Source: JBLHKS01 sp047620505
Lineage (GTDB): Bacteria; Verrucomicrobiota; Verrucomicrobiia; Verrucomicrobiales; DEV007
Direction of reading: 5' to 3'
NCBI GenBank assembly: GCA_047620505.1
Contig: JBLHKS010000053.1
Location: 1-36,996 of the forward strand
Length of the DNA stretch: 36,996 nucleotides
Program-made: the position numbers and the translations under genes
Notes under the pieces: model-generated
The model's input: only the letters and a program-made list of their open reading frames with translations
Database searches by the model: none
What the model was told of the DNA's origin: nothing
Part shown: one piece after another, positions 8,974 through 17,937 of the stretch
Layout of the letters: every line of letters begins with the position of its first letter
Numbering within the stretch: the stretch's first letter is position 1

Positions 8974-10347
8974 ATGCTCAAAATCTCCACTTCGTCCGCT
9001 TCTGGCTCAAACTGCCAAGGCGTCACACGACGTTCCGCGATCAAAGCCGGAACGCTCGGCGCGTTCGGATTCTCGATGGCCGATCTGGCCCGACTCCAAG
9101 CCGAAACGAACACCAAGGACACCGGCAAATCGGTCATCCTCCTCTGGCTCGACGGCGGCCCCAGCCAGTTCGAAACCTACGACCCGAAGCCGGAAGCTCC
9201 GAGCACCGTTCGCGGTCCGTGGGGCTCGATCAAAACCAACGTCTCGGGGATCGATTTTTCCGAAATGTTGCCGCTTCAGGCGAAACACGCCGACAAAATG
9301 GCCGTCGTCCGCTCCGTCCACCACGAAACCGGAGACCACTTCGCCGCTGGCCACTGGATGCTGACCGGTCGCTTCGGCAGCACCTCCGCCAACAAAGCTT
9401 CGGTGTATCCCGGCGTTGGAGCCTGCGTTTCAAAAATTCTCGGCGGTCGCAACGGCCTGCCCGGCTATGTCGGCGTCCCCGCGGCGCATGCCATTTACAA
9501 ATATCCTGGCTACATGGGAGGTGCCTATCTTGGGGCCGCACATGATCCGTTTCAGGTGAACATGAAGCAGAAGTACCTCGCTGCGAGCAGCACCGCCGCA
9601 ATTCAGCCTCCGCCGTTCCTCTCAAGCGTGTCCGGCGACATCGATCGCACGCGCGGTCGGATGGGATTGCTTGGAAAACTGGATAAGCTTGAGCGTTATG
9701 TCGATGGCAGCGGAATGATGGAAACGATGGACACGTTTCAGCAGGAAGCCGTCAGCATGGTCGTCGGTGGCAACGCCCGCAAAGCTTTCGACATGGAGCT
9801 TGAGGACGAAAAAATCCGCGATTCCTACGGCCGAGGTCCTTGGGGTCACTACACGCTGATGGCCAGGCGGCTGGTCGAGTCCGGTTGCCGCTTCGTGACG
9901 GTCGACATGCCTCACTGGGACACGCACTCGAAAATCAAAATAGCGATGGAGCAGCGGCTTCCGCATCTCGACATGGCGGTTAGCGGACTTCTTCAGGATT
10001 TGCACGATCGCGGGATGCAGGACGACACGCTGGTCGTGATCATGGGCGAATTCGGCCGCACGCCGAAGCTCAACACAGGTCAGCCCGGAATTCCGATTCC
10101 TGGCCGAGATCATTGGGGCCAATCGATGAGCGTGATTCTCGCCGGCGGCGGATTGAAGAAGGGCGTCGTTGTCGGCGCGACCAACGCGCACGGCGAACAC
10201 CCAAGCGAACGCCCACTCCGCCCCGCAGATGTGCTCGCGACAATTTATCACGTCCTTGGAATCGACACGCACACTTCGTTCCTCGATCACGCCGGCCGCC
10301 CCGTTCCGTTGGTCGACGGCAACAAGCCCATCGCGGAGTTGATTTGA
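8974..10347 (+). CDS. DUF1501 protein, Tat-exported
   Basis: A 457-residue DUF1501 protein, a family related to the alkaline phosphatase/sulfatase superfamily and of unknown activity. The N-terminus holds a twin-arginine motif (TRRSAIKAGTLG), implying folded export to the periplasm. Family hallmarks are LLWLDGGPSQFETYDPKP, VVRSVHHETGDH, YTLMARRLVESGCRFV, VIMGEFGRTPK and GRDHWGQ. The start is taken as ATG 8974; an in-frame GTG at 8959 exists but adds only five residues. A full palindrome copy (8943-8954) lies just upstream, the only exact copy outside a coding region. The gene converges with a PSCyt1/DUF1592 protein 30 bp away. These families are often adjacent, though usually co-oriented. Confidence 0.9.
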   Translation: MLKISTSSASGSNCQGVTRRSAIKAGTLGAFGFSMADLARLQAETNTKDTGKSVILLWLDGGPSQFETYDPKPEAPSTVRGPWGSIKTNVSGIDFSEMLPLQAKHADKMAVVRSVHHETGDHFAAGHWMLTGRFGSTSANKASVYPGVGACVSKILGGRNGLPGYVGVPAAHAIYKYPGYMGGAYLGAAHDPFQVNMKQKYLAASSTAAIQPPPFLSSVSGDIDRTRGRMGLLGKLDKLERYVDGSGMMETMDTFQQEAVSMVVGGNARKAFDMELEDEKIRDSYGRGPWGHYTLMARRLVESGCRFVTVDMPHWDTHSKIKIAMEQRLPHLDMAVSGLLQDLHDRGMQDDTLVVIMGEFGRTPKLNTGQPGIPIPGRDHWGQSMSVILAGGGLKKGVVVGATNAHGEHPSERPLRPADVLATIYHVLGIDTHTSFLDHAGRPVPLVDGNKPIAELI

Positions 10348-10377
10348 GCTGCTAATCGATCCTCACCGCTGAATTTT

Positions 10378-12633
10378 TCAATCAGCAGCTGCTGAACGCA
10401 TCGTAAACGGCGCGCTCTTCGCGATCCCGGTGATCAGCTCCAAGAAACGAAAGTCCTCGGACTTCGCATTTTGAACGATCTTGCGAATCGCGGGTTGATC
10501 GAATGGCTCGACTCCGCGTCCCAACGCGTAAGTCATGAGCTTCTCCGTCAGCGTCGAAACAAACTGCTCCGGCCGCTTCAGCAAACCAGCTTCAAGCCCG
10601 TCGACGCCGTCAAACTCGTTCCCATCCGGAAGCCCCCCGCGCGCATCCGCCTTCGCTCGCCAACGGCCGACCGCGTCGAAATTCTCCAGCGCAAAACCGG
10701 GCGGATCCATTCGATCGTGACAGACCGAGCAGGCTTTGTTCTCGCGATGAACGGCGAGTTTTTCGCGCAACGGCAGGTTCGCGTCCACGCTGTTGTCTTC
10801 CAAGGCGGGCACGTCCGGAGGTGGCGGTGGTGGCGGCGTGCCGAGGATGTTCTCCAGAATCCAATTTCCGCGCAGAACCGGCGAAGTCCGCGTCGCGTAC
10901 GAGGTCAACGTCAGGATGCTGCCGTGACGCAGAATCCCGCCGCGCTGGCTGTCGGCACCGAGTTCAACCCGGCGAAAACGACTACCGTAGATGTGAGGAA
11001 TTCCGTAGTGCTTGGCGAGCCGTTCATTGAGAAAAGTGTAGTCGGCCGCTAACAAATCTACCACGCTGCGGTCCTCGCGAACGACGCTCTCGAAGAGCAT
11101 CTCGGTTTCGCGACGAAACGCCTGACGCAGATTGTCGTCAAAGCCCGTAAACAAGCGGCCATCCGGCGTGATCGAATCGAGATTCCGCAGCTGCAGCCAC
11201 TGACTGGCGAAATTCGTCGTCAACGCGCTCGAACGCGAATCGGCCAGCATTCGCCGGGTTTGCGCTTCCAGAATCGCAGAATCATGCAAGTTCGCGGCCA
11301 GCAGCTGCTCGTCCGGAATGCTGCTCCAGATGAAAAACGAAAGACGCGACGCCAGCTCGATTTCACTCAGTTGATAAGCCTCCCCCGCCCCGATTTCAGC
11401 CGGTTCACGCTCGATCCGAAACAAAAATTCCGGGCTAACGAGAATTGAACTCAGCGCCATTTCGATTCCCGTCTCGAAATCCTCCTCCGCGCGGAAAAAC
11501 TCCATCTGACGCTCAAGCTCAGCCGGATCAACCGATCGTCGCCAAGCCAAAGTCGCCAACCGCATCAGGATCTCCTCCGCATCCCTCGATCCGCCGAAAA
11601 TTCGCTCACGACTCGGAGTTTCGCCCGGCTCCCGCGCTTCATACGGCCCCGTGATCGAAACCTGGAAAACTGCCGGCTGCTGGCGCGGATGCCGGTGCAT
11701 GTTGAAGTGCGCTTCGTACGGCTGACGCTTCGTTTCGAGTAACGATGTCGGCTTTTTCACGAACGTCACGCCCAGCTGCCGACGTCCGGCATCTACCGTA
11801 ATTCTCGACCGCAAATGCAGATCGACCTTCGAATGATCCTTACCTTTCGGAGGCCTGACCTTGAAAGAATTCAGCCGCTCGTCGCCAAGCAGAAACTCCA
11901 GTTCGTGCTCCCCTTGAAGCCCCTCAACGTGCTCATTGCGATCGCGCGCCAGCCTGACCTCGATCTCGTACTCGCCCGTCGCTGGAAATGTGTGTTCGAT
12001 CAAAACGCCGCCCCGAGTTCCCAACGGCAACCCCTCGACGTGGCCTTCCTGAGTGATGTCCGGCTTAACTCGAATCGTGCGGCCTCCCGGAGCCAGCTGA
12101 GCCCGACCGATCGCCAATCGGCTGATTTTCTGCGCGGCTGCGACGTAGCGATTCAGCAGCGTCGGCGAAAGATCGCTGACCGTGATATTGTCAAACCCGT
12201 GGCTCGATTCGTCCTTTGGAAGAAGGCTCACCGGATCAATTTCGAGCGCTAACAGATCTCGAATCGCGTTCCGATATTCGGTTCGTGTCAGGCGGCGAAA
12301 CGTCGGCGTTCGGCCCGGATTCAGCGGGAGCGCGTCCAGTCTCGCCGACAGATTGTCCACGATCGCCGCGTAGCTCGCTTCATCCGGTCGGGGCTTGCCC
12401 GGCGGCGGCATCTCGCGCGCCCGGACCCGGCGCAAAACCGTTTCCCATGTTTCGCGAAATCCGACGAAATCTTCGGTCAGAATCGAATCCAAATCGAGCC
12501 CGCCCTTCTGGGTTTCCACGTCGTGGCAGTCGATACAATGGACTTCATGCAGCCGCAGAAAGTCGTCTTTTTCAGCGCCATCTGCGTTTACCATCATCGA
12601 CAAAATTACGATCTTGAAAAGCCTCGCGGTCAT
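10378..12633 (-). CDS. PSCyt1/DUF1587/DUF1592/DUF1588/DUF1585 exported dihaem-motif protein
   Basis: A 751-residue exported protein with the complete domain order of the planctomycete/verrucomicrobial PSCyt family. The signal segment is residues 1-20. PSCyt1 has CIDCH at 33-37, and DUF1587 has FRRLTRTEYRNAIRDLL at about 112. A beta-rich middle follows. DUF1592 (about 355-480) ends in NFASQWLQL, and DUF1588 holds DYTFLNERLAKHYGIP. A proline run lies at 600-606 and DUF1585 has a second haem motif CSVCH at 635-639. The two CxxCH motifs imply covalent c-type haem and periplasmic electron transfer, but no substrate is known for the family. I chose ATG 12633 because it puts a signal peptide at the N-terminus; upstream in-frame ATGs (12708, 12753) add a hydrophilic extension. 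Exact palindrome copies are at 10383 (final codons) and a one-mismatch copy at 11299. Confidence 0.88.
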   Translation of the reverse strand: MTARLFKIVILSMMVNADGAEKDDFLRLHEVHCIDCHDVETQKGGLDLDSILTEDFVGFRETWETVLRRVRAREMPPPGKPRPDEASYAAIVDNLSARLDALPLNPGRTPTFRRLTRTEYRNAIRDLLALEIDPVSLLPKDESSHGFDNITVSDLSPTLLNRYVAAAQKISRLAIGRAQLAPGGRTIRVKPDITQEGHVEGLPLGTRGGVLIEHTFPATGEYEIEVRLARDRNEHVEGLQGEHELEFLLGDERLNSFKVRPPKGKDHSKVDLHLRSRITVDAGRRQLGVTFVKKPTSLLETKRQPYEAHFNMHRHPRQQPAVFQVSITGPYEAREPGETPSRERIFGGSRDAEEILMRLATLAWRRSVDPAELERQMEFFRAEEDFETGIEMALSSILVSPEFLFRIEREPAEIGAGEAYQLSEIELASRLSFFIWSSIPDEQLLAANLHDSAILEAQTRRMLADSRSSALTTNFASQWLQLRNLDSITPDGRLFTGFDDNLRQAFRRETEMLFESVVREDRSVVDLLAADYTFLNERLAKHYGIPHIYGSRFRRVELGADSQRGGILRHGSILTLTSYATRTSPVLRGNWILENILGTPPPPPPPDVPALEDNSVDANLPLREKLAVHRENKACSVCHDRMDPPGFALENFDAVGRWRAKADARGGLPDGNEFDGVDGLEAGLLKRPEQFVSTLTEKLMTYALGRGVEPFDQPAIRKIVQNAKSEDFRFLELITGIAKSAPFTMRSAAAD
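10383..10394. repeat. CAGCAGCTGCTG palindrome
   Basis: Exact copy in the last codons of the PSCyt gene, AAA frame (SAAAD then stop). Confidence 0.9.
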
Positions 12634-12769
12634 TCGAATTTCAGCCAGCTGCTGCTGACCTTGGATGTCAAGATCGGCAGATCCATCGCGGGAGATTTGT
12701 GGCGTCATGTTGAGAAGAGATTTAACATTGGGCGTCTCGCGCGCGATCGCCACGATTTGATTCTAACCG

Positions 12770-13735
12770 ATGACAAAACCTCCTTTCACGGAAGAAGAGC
12801 TCGCCAGTCACCTTAGTTGGGTGCGCAACCACGACGAAGGCGAGCAGATCGAGCGCACGGGTTCTGATTTCACCCGCTGCCGTTTCAACGATTTGATTCT
12901 GACCGCTGCGAAGTTTGAGCGCTGCTCATTTTCAGGCGCGTCGATGAAGGGCACCTGCCTGAACCAGGCGGAGTTGGTCGAGTGCGACTTTGGCGGGGCC
13001 GACTTGTCCGGAGCACTGTTGAGTGAAACGATAATCGAAGGTAGTCGATTCTGTCGCGCGGACTTCACTCAAGCCGAAATCGTTTCCGCCGAGTCCCACC
13101 ATGCCGATTGGAGCGATGCCCATTTCGAGCGGACCTGGGTCTCTGGCGCCACGTGGAATTCCGACCTCCTGGCCGACGGCGCGATCGATCAGCCTTACCT
13201 GACCGGAATGAAGATTGCCGTAGAGCCGCGCGGTCCCGAGCCCCGAATGCCGGAGCCTCCTCTCCGCTACATCGGCCTGAGCGCCCGTCACGCCTGGAGC
13301 CTGCGCGGCTCGCTCGAAGCCTTCAACGAACTTGTTCAAGCTAAGCCGCCCGTGGGGATGGAGGAAGAACTGACCGCGCGCGGCTACATTCACAGCGTTG
13401 ACGCTTGGACCTGCGCCGCGACCTGGGACGAGTTTCTCCTGGAGTGTTGGAGCGACCTGCCGGTTGCCGGCGCCGACTTGGTTCACCCCTCAATTCAGCA
13501 AGCCGAACAGCGCTGGGGCAACCTGATTCAACCGCCTTCAATCGAGCGCAAAGATGGAGACTGGCGGATGGAGAAGTGGGTTCTTTCCGATCGCCGCCTT
13601 GTCCGCAGAACTTTGACTGTGGACGCAGAAGGCCGGGTGGACCGGCAGGACGAGATCTGTGCGGCAGAGCTTCCCGTGCCCGAAGGCCGATTCTGGGCCG
13701 TCGGTCCCGGCGGTCGGCTGATTCCCGTCAGCTGA
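12770..13735 (+). CDS. Pentapeptide-repeat protein with an unknown C-terminal domain
   Basis: A 321-residue, probably cytoplasmic protein. Residues about 32-130 are pentapeptide repeats of the A(D/N)LXX type (SDFTRCRFNDLILTAAKFER, then ADLSGALLSETIIEGSRFCR), which fold as a right-handed quadrilateral beta-helix. The C-terminal half (about 150-321) is tryptophan-rich and globular, with no family I recognise; it ends in GRFWAVGPGGRLIPVS. No signal peptide is visible. Pentapeptide proteins include DNA-mimic gyrase protectors and many with no known role, so no function is assigned. The ATG is 136 bp from the divergent PSCyt gene start. The last 8 bp overlap the 3' end of the convergent DUF1501 gene. 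Confidence 0.8.
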   Translation: MTKPPFTEEELASHLSWVRNHDEGEQIERTGSDFTRCRFNDLILTAAKFERCSFSGASMKGTCLNQAELVECDFGGADLSGALLSETIIEGSRFCRADFTQAEIVSAESHHADWSDAHFERTWVSGATWNSDLLADGAIDQPYLTGMKIAVEPRGPEPRMPEPPLRYIGLSARHAWSLRGSLEAFNELVQAKPPVGMEEELTARGYIHSVDAWTCAATWDEFLLECWSDLPVAGADLVHPSIQQAEQRWGNLIQPPSIERKDGDWRMEKWVLSDRRLVRRTLTVDAEGRVDRQDEICAAELPVPEGRFWAVGPGGRLIPVS

Positions 13736-15107
13736 GAATCTCCCGGACAACTGTTCCTTCAACGTCTGTCAGGCGGAAATCCCGACCACTATGACGGTAA
13801 GTCAGGCGCTCGTGATCCAACCCTAACAGATGCAGAATCGTCGCGTGCAGATCGTGGACGTGGACCTTGTCCTTCTCCGCTCGGTAGCCGAATTCGTCGG
13901 TCGCGCCCCAAGTCATCCCGCCTCGAACACCGCCGCCTGCGAGCCACATCGTGAAGCCAAACGGATTGTGATCTCGGCCATCGCTCCCCTGCTGCGTCGG
14001 CAGCCGGCCAAACTCACCGCCCCAGACGACCAGCGTCCGTTCAAGCAAACCGCGCTGTTTCAAATCCGTCAGCAACGCCGCGATCGGCTGATCCGTCTGG
14101 GCACACTGCCGGGTGTGGTTCTCGTGAAGTTTGGTGTGGGCGTCCCACGCGCTCGGCCCCTTGTTGCCGCCGCTGTAAACCTGGACGAAACGAACTCCGC
14201 GCTCCACAAGTCGCCGAGCCATCAGACAGTTCCGCCCGAAGTATTTCGTCGTCTCGGATTCCAGACCGTAAGCCGCTTGAGTCGCCTTCGATTCGCTGCT
14301 GAGATCGGTCACCTCCGGCGCGTGGACCTGCATCCGGAACGCCAATTCGTAAGCCTCGATCCGCGCCTCCAACGCCGAGTCAGCCGGGTTGCGATCCGCA
14401 TAATCCCGGTTGAACCGATTCAGCAGCTGCAGGCGCGCTTTCTGATCGTCCATCGATACATTTTTGGCTAAGCCGAGGTTCGCGATCGGCGGTCCGCTCG
14501 ATCGAAACGGCACGCCCTGAAACTTCGCTGGCATGAACCCGCTCGACCAGTTCATCACTCCGTTCACCGGTGCGCCTTCCTTGTCTAACAACACCACATA
14601 GCCGGGCAGATTCTCGTTTTCGTTTCCAAGCCCATAGCCGAACCACGACCCCATCGTCGGATAGCCCGGCAGCACGAAACCCGAGTTCATCTGGCTCAAC
14701 GCCGGGCCGTGATTATTCGAATCCGCGTGCATCGAGCGGATCACGCAGAGGTCATCGGCGTGGCGCGCGACCTTTGGATAAAGCTCGGAGACATCGAGAC
14801 CGGACTCGCCATGCTTCGCGAATTTCCAAGGGCTCGGCATCGCCGTCGGTTTCGTCTGGTCCGTGAAAAAACTGTCGCCCTCGCGATAAGCCGGAATCGC
14901 CTTGCCTGCCCAATCTACCAGAGCCGGTTTCGGATCAAACGTATCGACCTGACTCGGCCCGCCATACATGAAAAGGAAGATCACCGAATCGATCCGCGAC
15001 GGAAAGTGCGGCCTCGGCTGCTCGCCCGCGACGAGCGCATTCGCCGCCAACGCGCCAAAGCCACCGCCAGCGGATTTCAGGAAAGCTCTGCGATCTTGCC
15101 AAGTCAT
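13728..15107 (-). CDS. DUF1501 protein, Tat-exported
   Basis: A 459-residue DUF1501 protein beginning MTWQDRRAFLKSAGGG, a strong twin-arginine signal, followed by an alanine-rich hydrophobic region. Hallmarks are FLFMYGGPSQVDTFDPKP, CVIRSMHADSNNH, NCLMARRLVERGVRFV, VVWGGEFGRLP and GRDHNPFGFTMWLAGGG. The open frame extends upstream to 15290, but that extension only translates a REP element, so ATG 15107 is the start. It is the probable partner of the DUF1549/DUF1553 gene at 16078-17937, now separated from it by a 915 bp REP/RAYT unit. The C-terminus overlaps the pentapeptide gene by 8 bp. A one-mismatch palindrome copy is at 14421. Confidence 0.9.
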   Translation of the reverse strand: MTWQDRRAFLKSAGGGFGALAANALVAGEQPRPHFPSRIDSVIFLFMYGGPSQVDTFDPKPALVDWAGKAIPAYREGDSFFTDQTKPTAMPSPWKFAKHGESGLDVSELYPKVARHADDLCVIRSMHADSNNHGPALSQMNSGFVLPGYPTMGSWFGYGLGNENENLPGYVVLLDKEGAPVNGVMNWSSGFMPAKFQGVPFRSSGPPIANLGLAKNVSMDDQKARLQLLNRFNRDYADRNPADSALEARIEAYELAFRMQVHAPEVTDLSSESKATQAAYGLESETTKYFGRNCLMARRLVERGVRFVQVYSGGNKGPSAWDAHTKLHENHTRQCAQTDQPIAALLTDLKQRGLLERTLVVWGGEFGRLPTQQGSDGRDHNPFGFTMWLAGGGVRGGMTWGATDEFGYRAEKDKVHVHDLHATILHLLGLDHERLTYRHSGRDFRLTDVEGTVVREILS

Positions 15108-15161
15108 TCGGATCCGAATTAAACGCGCGATGTGAGATCCGCCAGGACAGTTTGCCTGATC

Positions 15162-15254
15162 GTAGTTCCGGATCTCCGTATCCGGGCGCGGCGCGAAGCC
15201 GCGATTTCGAAGTTCCTGATAGGCTTCGCGGCGGGTGCGGAGACCCTTATCTAC
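15162..15254. repeat. REP/BIME-like element, copy 1
   Basis: A 93 bp element nearly identical to 15985-16076 (one 1-base indel and two substitutions). It begins GTAG and ends CTAC. The left REP is GTAG, a short spacer, then stem CCGGAT, loop CTCCGT, stem ATCCGG. The right REP, read on the other strand, is GTAG, spacer, stem GGGT, loop CTCCGC, stem ACCC. A longer imperfect inverted repeat joins the halves (GCGCGAAGCC / GGCTTCGCGGC). GTAG tetranucleotides next to hairpins are typical REP signals recognised by RAYT transposases. The stop codon of the RAYT remnant lies inside this copy. Confidence 0.85.
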
Positions 15255-15964
15255 TTTCTGTTTCCTCACCCCAATTCCATCCCGCTTCAATCCACGCCGG
15301 ATGAAGCCAACACTGGCATTCTTCCCGCGTCAGCCCGGCCTTCGCAGGATTCCTACCAATGTAGCCAACGATATTCTGCAAATGCTCGACTTCGCGCACG
15401 ATCCGATCGTATCCCTCTGAAAACCACACGGGCCGAATCGCGACACCGCGATCCGCAAGCTGCCTCGCGGTGAATTTTTTCCAACTCTCCCAAATCGCGT
15501 CGAGATCAAATCCGGCAATTGGCCGGACGATCGCATGAATGTGGTTTGGCATCACAACGGACGCGAAGAGATGATATCGCGCTTCCTCTTTCCTTCCAGA
15601 TTCACCCAATCGCGAGTAGTCGAAGTGCTGAAGCGCAGCCGCTTACAAGTTGGGCGTTATTGGAATCCGCCAAGACGCAGCTGCCCCAACCAGCGTCGAG
15701 CCAATGCTCGACTTTTTTCGAGAAGAGCAGTGCGAACTCTTTTAGTTGCTCGCCGCTCAGCGGCTTGGTTTGGCTGGCCAGTAAACGTTCGCGTTCATCG
15801 CGAAGTTCCTCGAGGCGCGAATCTGGCAGGCTGTCGGATAGTCGATAGGTTACGAAGTACGTCGCGCCGTCTTGCCGCCAGTGCGGGAGGTTTCGCCTAT
15901 GAGTGGTGACTTCTCTATCAGTATCCAAGCCACGGAAGTGAGGCGGAGGGTCGCGGTAAGTCAT
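15247..15964 (-). pseudogene. RAYT (REP-associated Y1 tyrosine transposase), frameshifted
   Basis: Two minus-strand frames make one Y1_Tnp/HUH transposase of the REP-associated (RAYT, IS200-like) group. The upstream frame (ATG 15964) holds RNLPHWRQDGATYFVTYRL, a typical RAYT opening. The downstream frame holds the metal-binding HUH motif in VVMPNHIHAIVRP and the catalytic tyrosine in VGYIGRNPAKAGL. The join is broken near 15628-15640: the first frame reads ...SGCASAL and the second resumes at HFDYSRLGESG. The net change is equivalent to a 2-base loss. RAYTs nick and rejoin REP hairpins in single-stranded DNA. The gene is flanked by two REP copies in direct orientation, 20 bp upstream of its ATG and overlapping its stop. 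It has no palindrome copy, unlike most neighbouring genes. Confidence 0.8.
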
Positions 15965-15984
15965 ATTGAAGAGGATTTTTTAAT

Positions 15985-16076
15985 GTAGTTCCGGATCTCC
16001 GTATCCGGGCGCGGCGCGAAGCCGCGATTCGAAATTCCCGATAGGCTTCGCGGCGGGTGCGGAGACCCTTATCTAC
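15985..16076. repeat. REP/BIME-like element, copy 2
   Basis: A 92 bp copy in the same orientation as 15162-15254 with the same GTAG...CTAC ends and the two CTCCGY-loop hairpins. It ends one base before the TGA stop of the DUF1549/DUF1553 gene (16080-16078, minus), so the unit sits exactly at that gene's 3' end. Confidence 0.85.
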
Positions 16077-16077
16077 G

Positions 16078-17937
16078 TCAATCAACGTATACGAATTGGC
16101 TGGAGTTAAACAAGACTACAACGAGGTCCGCAAGCGCGAGTTTCCGGTCTTTTCGAAAACTCATACGGCTCTCAACAAACTCTTTCGCCGCAGCGAGTTG
16201 ATCTTCATCCGCCGGCAACGCCAAAGTCCGCTCCAGCAAAAGGCGGACAACGTGCTCCAGATCTTCAGCTTCCGCCAGCGCGTTCCGAGCCAGGTAACGC
16301 GCCTGCTCGTTGACGAATTCATCATTCAACAACGCCAGCGCCTGAGTCGGCGTGGTGCTGGAGAAACGGACGGCGCAGCTTTGGGCAGAATCGGGCGCGT
16401 CGAAGAGGGTCAGCATCGGCATTGGGAGCTGGCGCTTGAGATAAATGTAAACGCTGCGCCGCCAGTGGGCGGACGATTCCTTTTCGACCTTGGGCCAGCC
16501 GTTGCGCTTGCTTTGCTCGAGAATTTCGGGCGGGACACGCGGTTTGAAGCCGGGGCCGCCGGGTTTGAGATTGAGATTTCCGCTCGCGGCGAGGATCGAA
16601 TCGCGAATCACTTCGGCTTCGAGCCGGTGCGGCGGGTAGCGCCAGATTCGGGTGTTGTCAGGATCGACTTGGGCCGCCGCGGAGCGCCAGTCTGAGCTCT
16701 GGCGATACGCCCGCGACATCACGATTTGTTTGTGGAGCGGCTTGAGCCGACCGCCGTTTTCGCGCAGTTGGCAGGCGAGCCAGTCGAGCAGCTGCTGGTT
16801 CGACGGGGCGGCTCCGCTGACGCCGAAGTTGCTCGAGGTTTCGACGATGCCGCGGCCGAAATGGTGTTGCCAGACGCGGTTGGCCATGACGCGCCAGGTG
16901 AGCGCGTTTTCTGGCGAGGCGATCCATTCGGCCAACGCCGCACGGGCTTCGGCAGTGGATTCGAAGCCGCCGAATTCGCTGAGGATTCCGGGAATTCCAG
17001 GTTGGACGGGATCGCCGGGCGCGTGCGGACTTCCGCGAAGCAGAATCCGGGTTTCGCGCGGTTTTTCGGCGTTTGTCAGGGCGCGGATGTGCGGCTCCTT
17101 TGGCGGCTTGGCTCTTCCGCGCGCAGCGACGGGACGAAGATCGGGCTCGCCGATTTTGCCGTCAGCGAACGGAACGTAGGCCGAGGAGCTGTTGTCGAAC
17201 ACAGCGAGCAGGCGATAGTAATCGGCTTGCGTGAAGGGCTCGGTTTTGTGGTCGTGACAGCGGGCGCACTGAATCGTCTGGCCGAGAAAAACTTGGGCCG
17301 TGGTCGCGAGAATGTCGTCGAGCTGATCGAGCCGATAGATTTCGACTTCGTTTTTCGCGACGTTTTCTTCGTTCGAGGGGCCGTTGCGGCAGAAACCGGT
17401 CGCAATCCACGCAGCCGGGTTTTCTGGATCGAGCTGGTCGCCGGCAAGCTGCTCGCGGATGAACTGGCCGTAGGGTTTGTCGGCGTTGAAGCTCTCGATG
17501 ACGTAGTCGCGATAGCGCCAGGCGTGCGGCCGATCGGTGTCTTCGTGCAGGCCGTTCGAATCGGCGTAACGCGCGAGGTCAAGCCAATGACGGCCCCAGC
17601 GCTCGCCGTACTGCGGTCGGTTGAGGAGATCGTCGACGATCGTTTCGAAGCGGACCTCATTCGGATCTGCGGCGAAGGCTGTTGATTCTTCTGGCGTGGG
17701 CGGGAGGCCGATCAGATCGAGAAAAACTCGTCGCAGCAGTCTTTGCGGTTCGGCTTCGTCCGAAAAATCGAGACCCGCTTCCAGCAGCTGCTGGCTGACG
17801 AACGCGTCCACCGAATCGCCGTCAGCTGGAGAGACCAGTGGTTCGAACGCCCAGTGCGGCTCGTCAGCGATCGCCGATGCGATCGGAGCGATTGCGACCA
17901 AGGCCAGAAATCTGACAAACAGTTTCGGAAATATCAT
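16078..17937 (-). CDS. DUF1549/DUF1553 exported protein with a CxxCH motif
   Basis: A 619-residue exported protein with a signal peptide (about 1-24, ending SAIA-DE). DUF1549 begins near HWAFEPL and includes VFLDLIGLPPTPEE, YGERWGRHWLDLARYADS and the haem-type motif CARCHDH at 224-230. DUF1553 includes TWRVMANRVWQHHFGRGIV, NQQLLDWLA and SRAYRQSS. It lacks the N-terminal PSCyt1 domain of the longer relative at 22324. Activity is unknown. The ATG at 17937 overlaps the upstream gene's TGA as ATGA, indicating translational coupling; the longer open frame to 18060 is inside that gene and is rejected. Its normal downstream partner (DUF1501, 13728-15107) is separated by the REP/RAYT unit. Palindrome copies: exact at 17782, one mismatch at 16786. 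Confidence 0.9.
   Translation of the reverse strand: MIFPKLFVRFLALVAIAPIASAIADEPHWAFEPLVSPADGDSVDAFVSQQLLEAGLDFSDEAEPQRLLRRVFLDLIGLPPTPEESTAFAADPNEVRFETIVDDLLNRPQYGERWGRHWLDLARYADSNGLHEDTDRPHAWRYRDYVIESFNADKPYGQFIREQLAGDQLDPENPAAWIATGFCRNGPSNEENVAKNEVEIYRLDQLDDILATTAQVFLGQTIQCARCHDHKTEPFTQADYYRLLAVFDNSSSAYVPFADGKIGEPDLRPVAARGRAKPPKEPHIRALTNAEKPRETRILLRGSPHAPGDPVQPGIPGILSEFGGFESTAEARAALAEWIASPENALTWRVMANRVWQHHFGRGIVETSSNFGVSGAAPSNQQLLDWLACQLRENGGRLKPLHKQIVMSRAYRQSSDWRSAAAQVDPDNTRIWRYPPHRLEAEVIRDSILAASGNLNLKPGGPGFKPRVPPEILEQSKRNGWPKVEKESSAHWRRSVYIYLKRQLPMPMLTLFDAPDSAQSCAVRFSSTTPTQALALLNDEFVNEQARYLARNALAEAEDLEHVVRLLLERTLALPADEDQLAAAKEFVESRMSFRKDRKLALADLVVVLFNSSQFVYVD
17782..17793. repeat. CAGCAGCTGCTG palindrome
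   Basis: Exact copy in the DUF1549/DUF1553 gene, QQLL frame. Confidence 0.9.

Noticed and set aside
10348..10377. A rho-independent terminator between the convergent genes
   Set aside because: The 30 bp gap has a short T run but no stable GC-rich stem.
15108..15290. N-terminal extension of the DUF1501 protein
   Set aside because: The extension is a translation of REP element sequence, and the Tat signal begins at ATG 15107.
16726..17685. Long plus-strand frame of 319 codons opposite the DUF1549/DUF1553 gene
   Set aside because: It is an antisense shadow; the minus-strand protein has all the family motifs.
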